This document shows positions 60,648 to 64,000 of a stretch of 64,000 nt of DNA, one piece after another. Source of the DNA: XBB1006 sp051877515. GTDB taxonomy: Bacteria > Bacillota > Clostridia > Lachnospirales > Lachnospiraceae. How positions within the stretch are numbered: position 1 is the stretch's first letter; every line of letters begins with the position of its first letter. A program made the position numbers and the translations under genes. Location: positions 1-64,000 of the forward strand of contig JBJEIY010000010.1 of the NCBI GenBank assembly GCA_051877515.1, written 5' to 3'. The notes under the pieces were generated by a model that ran no database searches, had not been told where the DNA came from, and was given only the letters and a program-made list of their open reading frames with translations.

Positions 60648-61925
60648 ATGTCAGATTACGTAAAAATGTGGGAAGAGTTAGGAATGGACTTAGAGGCACA
60701 TGACAATTTGTGCCAGGTATTGCCAACAGCAGTGGGGGATGTATTTTTAACTCAGGAGAATAGACCGAAGGCTATGGATTTCTGGGATATGGTAATCTCT
60801 GAAGTTCATGGTATCAGACCGGCGGAGCTGATCGAAGAACAGAAGAAGGGAAGAAAAGTATTCGGAACCTTCTGTGTATATGTGCCGGATGAAGTGATCA
60901 TTGCAGCCAACGGTATTGTTACCGGACTTTGCGGAGGCTCCCAGTTCTGGGTGCCGGATGGAGAAGCGGTACTTCCAAAGAATACCTGTCCACTGGTAAA
61001 AGCATCCGTGGGAGCAAGACTTGGAAAAACCTGTCCCTTCTTCCGCATTGCGGATATGTATGTGGGTGAGACCACCTGCGATGGAAAGAAAAAGGCTTAC
61101 GAAATCCTGGGTGAGGACGTTCCTATGTATGTTATGGATGTTCCACAGATGAAGAGAGAAAAAGACATCCTGAAATGGAAGGATGAAATCAAAGAATTTG
61201 CTGCAAAGGTTGAGGAATTTACAGGAAATAAGATTACAGCTGAGAAACTGGCGGAAGCCATTAAGATCGTAAATGAGAAGCGTAAGGCAATGCAGAGGGT
61301 ATATGACTGCCGCAAAAGTAAATGTCTTCCCATCTCCGGAAGAGATACCCTGCTTATGACACAGATTTCTTTCTTTGATGATCCGGTACGTTGTGCCCAG
61401 ATGTGTAACCGCCTGGCGGATGAATTGGAGCAGAGAATCAAAGACGGTGTCAGTGTAGTCAAAGAAGGAACCAAGAGAATCCTGGTTACAGGAACACCAT
61501 TGGCAGTACCGAACTGGAAGTTACATAACATCATCGAAACCAGTGGTGCGGCTGTTGTTTGCGAAGAAATGTGTACCGGAACCAGATATTTTGAGAATCT
61601 TGTGGATGAAACCGCAGACAATCTGGAAGATCAGTATATGGCTCTGTCACAACGCTATATGAAGACCAACTGTGCATGCTTTACACCGAATACCGGACGT
61701 ATTGATGATATCCTTCGCATGGTAAAAGAGTATCAGGTAGATGGAGTCATTGACTGCAGCCTGAAATTCTGCTGTCTGTATGATACTGAGAAGTACTCCG
61801 TATCCAGAGCCTTAAAAGAAGCCGGAGTACCGGTGCTCAGTCTGGAAACCGATTATGCAGATACCGATGCAGAGCAGTTAAGAACCAGGATCGGAGCTTT
61901 TGTGGAGATGCTGAATGAGCAGTAG
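60648..61925 (+). CDS. Double-cubane-cluster anaerobic reductase (2-hydroxyacyl-CoA dehydratase family)
   Basis: This 425-aa protein looks like the single-polypeptide double-cubane-cluster proteins related to HgdB/HgdA. Cysteines are grouped in KNTCPLVKA, GKTCPFF, CRKSKCLPISGRD, CEEMCTGTRYF, NCACFTPNTG and DCSLKFCCLYD, enough for a [8Fe-9S] cluster. Characterised members reduce small molecules at very low potential with the help of an activase; the substrate here is unknown. AGGAGGAGAAG precedes the ATG. It overlaps the second DUF3343 gene by 11 nt. Confidence 0.9.
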   Translation: MSDYVKMWEELGMDLEAHDNLCQVLPTAVGDVFLTQENRPKAMDFWDMVISEVHGIRPAELIEEQKKGRKVFGTFCVYVPDEVIIAANGIVTGLCGGSQFWVPDGEAVLPKNTCPLVKASVGARLGKTCPFFRIADMYVGETTCDGKKKAYEILGEDVPMYVMDVPQMKREKDILKWKDEIKEFAAKVEEFTGNKITAEKLAEAIKIVNEKRKAMQRVYDCRKSKCLPISGRDTLLMTQISFFDDPVRCAQMCNRLADELEQRIKDGVSVVKEGTKRILVTGTPLAVPNWKLHNIIETSGAAVVCEEMCTGTRYFENLVDETADNLEDQYMALSQRYMKTNCACFTPNTGRIDDILRMVKEYQVDGVIDCSLKFCCLYDTEKYSVSRALKEAGVPVLSLETDYADTDAEQLRTRIGAFVEMLNEQ

Positions 61926-62187
61926 TGATGTCCGCTATTACATCCTGTTTGCCAATTACGAACACGGCATGGCGTTGCATGAACTGCTGGATCAAGAAGA
62001 GATCCCTAATCGGATCGCGCCGGCACCCAGAGCGATTCAGGGGGAGTTGTCCTGCGGTGTTTCCATTGTACTGGAGCCGGAGGCACTGGACGATGCCAGG
62101 CGCTGTATTGCAGAGCATCATGCAGACTATTACGACATCGTTCCTTTGGAAGGGCAGATGAAGCCCAGGCGGGATAAATACTGTTAA
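61915..62187 (+). CDS. DUF3343 (Se/S carrier-like) protein, copy 2
   Basis: This 90-aa protein has the family pattern YILFANYEHGMALHELL, RIAPAPRAIQGELSCGVSI with the conserved Cys before Gly. It starts inside the end of the reductase gene (11-nt overlap). Compared with copy 1 it has a longer, basic C-terminus. It is the last gene of the cluster. Confidence 0.88.
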   Translation: MSSSDVRYYILFANYEHGMALHELLDQEEIPNRIAPAPRAIQGELSCGVSIVLEPEALDDARRCIAEHHADYYDIVPLEGQMKPRRDKYC

Positions 62188-62199
62188 GGAAAATGAAAG

Positions 62200-62222
62200 G
62201 GGCGTCCCATTTTGGGACGCCC
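62200..62222. other. Hairpin after the selenium/sulfur cluster
   Basis: A perfect 9-bp stem GGGCGTCCC / GGGACGCCC with loop ATTTT. No T tract follows on the + strand, so it is a weak or factor-dependent terminator at best. Confidence 0.5.
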
Positions 62223-62252
62223 AAATCGTTGTGCGCATTGGAATGCTAATGT

Positions 62253-62281
62253 TTGAATTTATTACGGATCCATGGTAGAAT
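62253..62281 (+). promoter_or_regulatory. Sigma-A promoter of lepA
   Basis: TTGAAT (62253-62258), 17 nt, TAGAAT (62276-62281). Confidence 0.6.
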
Positions 62282-62314
62282 GAATAAGATAAGTTTTAAA
62301 TTGGAGGAAAGACC

Positions 62315-64000
62315 ATGGACCAGAGTAAGATCAGGAATTTTTGTATTATCGCTCATATTGATCACGGTAAGTCTACCCTGGCTGACAGAATCATAGAGAA
62401 AACAGGCTTGCTCACCAGCAGAGAGATGCAGGCACAGGTATTGGATAACATGGACTTGGAACGGGAGAGAGGAATTACCATTAAATCCCAGGCAGTCCGT
62501 ACCGTATATAAAGCACAGGATGGACAGGAGTATATTTTTAACCTCATTGATACTCCCGGACATGTAGATTTCAATTATGAGGTGTCCAGAAGTCTGGCAG
62601 CCTGTGATGGTGCCATTCTGGTGGTAGACGCAGCCCAGGGTGTGGAAGCACAGACTCTGGCCAATGTGTATCTTGCCCTGGATCATGATCTGGATGTAAT
62701 GCCGGTCATCAATAAGATCGATCTGCCCAGCGCGGATCCGGACCGGGTAGTGGAAGAGATTGAGGATATCATTGGAATTGAAGCCCAGGATGCGCCCAGG
62801 ATCTCGGCCAAAACCGGCTTAAATGTTGACGAGGTGTTAGAGCAGATCGTTACGAAGATTCCGGCTCCGGGAGGAGACCCCAAGGCGCCACTGAAGGCAT
62901 TGATCTTTGATTCGTTATACGATTCCTATAAGGGTGTGATTGTTTTCTGCCGTGTTATGGAAGGTTCCATGCGGGTAGGCACTAAAATGCATATGATGGC
63001 CACCGGAGCCACAGCGGATATAGTGGAGGTCGGATATTTTGGAGCAGGACAGTTTATCCCCTGCGAGGAACTTTCTGCAGGAATGGTAGGCTATGTTACC
63101 GCATCACTGAAAAATGTGAAAGATACCCGGGTGGGAGATACCATTACCGATGCACAAAGACCCTGCAGCGAAGCGTTGCCGGGTTATAAAAAAGTAAATC
63201 CCATGGTGTATTGCGGATTATATCCGGCAGATGCATCCAAATATCAGGATTTAAGGGATGCACTGGAGAAGCTGCAGTTAAATGATGCTTCCTTGCAGTT
63301 CGAACCGGAAACATCCATTGCGTTGGGCTTTGGATTCCGTTGCGGTTTTCTTGGTTTATTGCATTTAGAGATCATTCAGGAACGATTGGAACGGGAATAT
63401 AATCTGGATTTAGTAACCACTGCACCGGGTGTAATTTACAAGGTACACAAAACCGACGGCGAGGTGATCGAGCTGACCAATCCCTCCAATCTGCCGGATC
63501 CAACTTATATTGATTATATGGAGGAACCGGTTGTATCTGCAGAGATTATGGTGAGTAGCGAGTATATTGGTGCCATCATGGATCTGTGTCAGGAACGCCG
63601 CGGAACTTACATTTCCATGGAGTATGTGGAAGAAACCCGTGCGGTGTTAAAATATGATATGCCGTTAAATGAGATCATCTACGATTTCTTTGATGCTTTA
63701 AAATCCAGATCCAGAGGCTATGCCTCCTTTGATTATGAGATCAAGGGCTACCAGCGTTCTGAACTGGTGAAGCTGGATATTTTGGTGAACAAAGAAGAAG
63801 TGGACGCCCTATCTTTTATTGTATTTGCAGGAACTGCTTATGAACGTGGCCGTAAAATGTGTGAGAAGTTGAAAGAAGAGATCCCGCGTCATTTGTTTGA
63901 GATTCCTATTCAGGCAGCAGTGGGAGGCAAAGTCATTGCCAGAGAGACCGTAAGGGCTATGCGTAAGGACGTGTTGGCCAAGTGTTATGGTGGTGACATC
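62315..64000 (+). CDS. lepA: Elongation factor 4 (LepA), 3' end beyond window
   Basis: The first 562 codons of a translational GTPase usually near 600 aa. G1 is AHIDHGKST, switch I has the GITIKSQ motif, G3 is DTPGHVDF and G4 is NKID; the LepA-specific C-terminal region begins before the window ends. The family back-translocates or remodels paused ribosomes. GGAGGAAAG precedes the ATG. In Bacillus lepA follows spoIIP closely; here the selenium/sulfur cluster lies between. Confidence 0.96.
   Translation, partial: MDQSKIRNFCIIAHIDHGKSTLADRIIEKTGLLTSREMQAQVLDNMDLERERGITIKSQAVRTVYKAQDGQEYIFNLIDTPGHVDFNYEVSRSLAACDGAILVVDAAQGVEAQTLANVYLALDHDLDVMPVINKIDLPSADPDRVVEEIEDIIGIEAQDAPRISAKTGLNVDEVLEQIVTKIPAPGGDPKAPLKALIFDSLYDSYKGVIVFCRVMEGSMRVGTKMHMMATGATADIVEVGYFGAGQFIPCEELSAGMVGYVTASLKNVKDTRVGDTITDAQRPCSEALPGYKKVNPMVYCGLYPADASKYQDLRDALEKLQLNDASLQFEPETSIALGFGFRCGFLGLLHLEIIQERLEREYNLDLVTTAPGVIYKVHKTDGEVIELTNPSNLPDPTYIDYMEEPVVSAEIMVSSEYIGAIMDLCQERRGTYISMEYVEETRAVLKYDMPLNEIIYDFFDALKSRSRGYASFDYEIKGYQRSELVKLDILVNKEEVDALSFIVFAGTAYERGRKMCEKLKEEIPRHLFEIPIQAAVGGKVIARETVRAMRKDVLAKCYGGDI

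Noticed and set aside
62188..62252. Strong intrinsic terminator after the selenium/sulfur cluster
   Set aside because: The hairpin at 62200-62222 is perfect, but no T tract follows, so it is listed only as a hairpin.

Overview
The window reads as a chromosome segment of an anaerobic, endospore-forming Gram-positive of the class Clostridia, most likely family Lachnospiraceae. This rests on the dense sporulation set (spoIIAA-spoIIAB-sigF, the spoVA genes, gpr, spoIIP), a T-box leader on valS, strong AGGAGG ribosome binding sites, anaerobic enzymes (class III ribonucleotide reductase, a double-cubane-cluster reductase with its activase) and small lineage-type proteins. Species cannot be assigned from what is visible. 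No rRNA, tRNA, CRISPR array, prophage or insertion sequence was seen. Nearly all genes lie on the + strand; gpr is the one clear exception.

Layout. 1-4.1 kb: signalling genes (HD-GYP phosphodiesterase with a receiver domain, large hybrid histidine kinase). 4.1-10.2 kb: T-box plus valS, folC and a TPR protein. 10.3-14.4 kb: the sigma-F operon, an ABC-F ATPase and an S1-domain protein. 14.5-24.4 kb: the spoVA genes in the order A-B-C ... D ... E, but broken into three pieces by a PfoR-type EIIC protein, pckA, niaR, a NatAB-like exporter and a flavin reductase-like gene, and followed by an Asp-rich repeat lipoprotein. 24.5-29.4 kb: TPR lipoprotein, hflX and an nrdD carrying a C-terminal thioredoxin-like domain. 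29.4-34.6 kb: pyrimidine genes pyrC-F-K-D-(chorismate mutase)-E. 34.5-41 kb: small membrane proteins, an M29-like peptidase and purE-M-N-D. 41-64 kb: the block comEA-comEC-holA-gpr-rpsT-spoIIP-lepA, recognisable from Bacillus, here opened up by four inserted modules: a two-component system with a GerMN lipoprotein, a soluble hybrid kinase, a cbiMQO metal transporter, and a seven-gene selenium/sulfur cluster.

How it fits together. The most coherent theme is forespore gene expression. Five promoter-like sites share G(T/C)ATA, 17-18 nt, then a -10 of form NANNCTA. They precede the spoVAA group, spoVAD, spoVAE, the Asp-rich lipoprotein and gpr, and look like sigma-G (possibly sigma-F) promoters; sigF itself is in the window. 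They explain how a scattered spoVA set could stay co-regulated and they tie the unrecognised lipoprotein to spore maturation. The second theme is the cluster at 56.7-62.2 kb: selD, yedF, two DUF3343 (Se/S-carrier-like) genes, an acyl-CoA-dehydratase-type activase, a class V desulfurase and a double-cubane-cluster reductase. It looks like one operon that could couple selenium or sulfur mobilisation to a low-potential Fe-S reductase of unknown substrate.

Promoter calls come from reading -35/-10 spacing by eye. Domain calls come from motif recognition without database searches.
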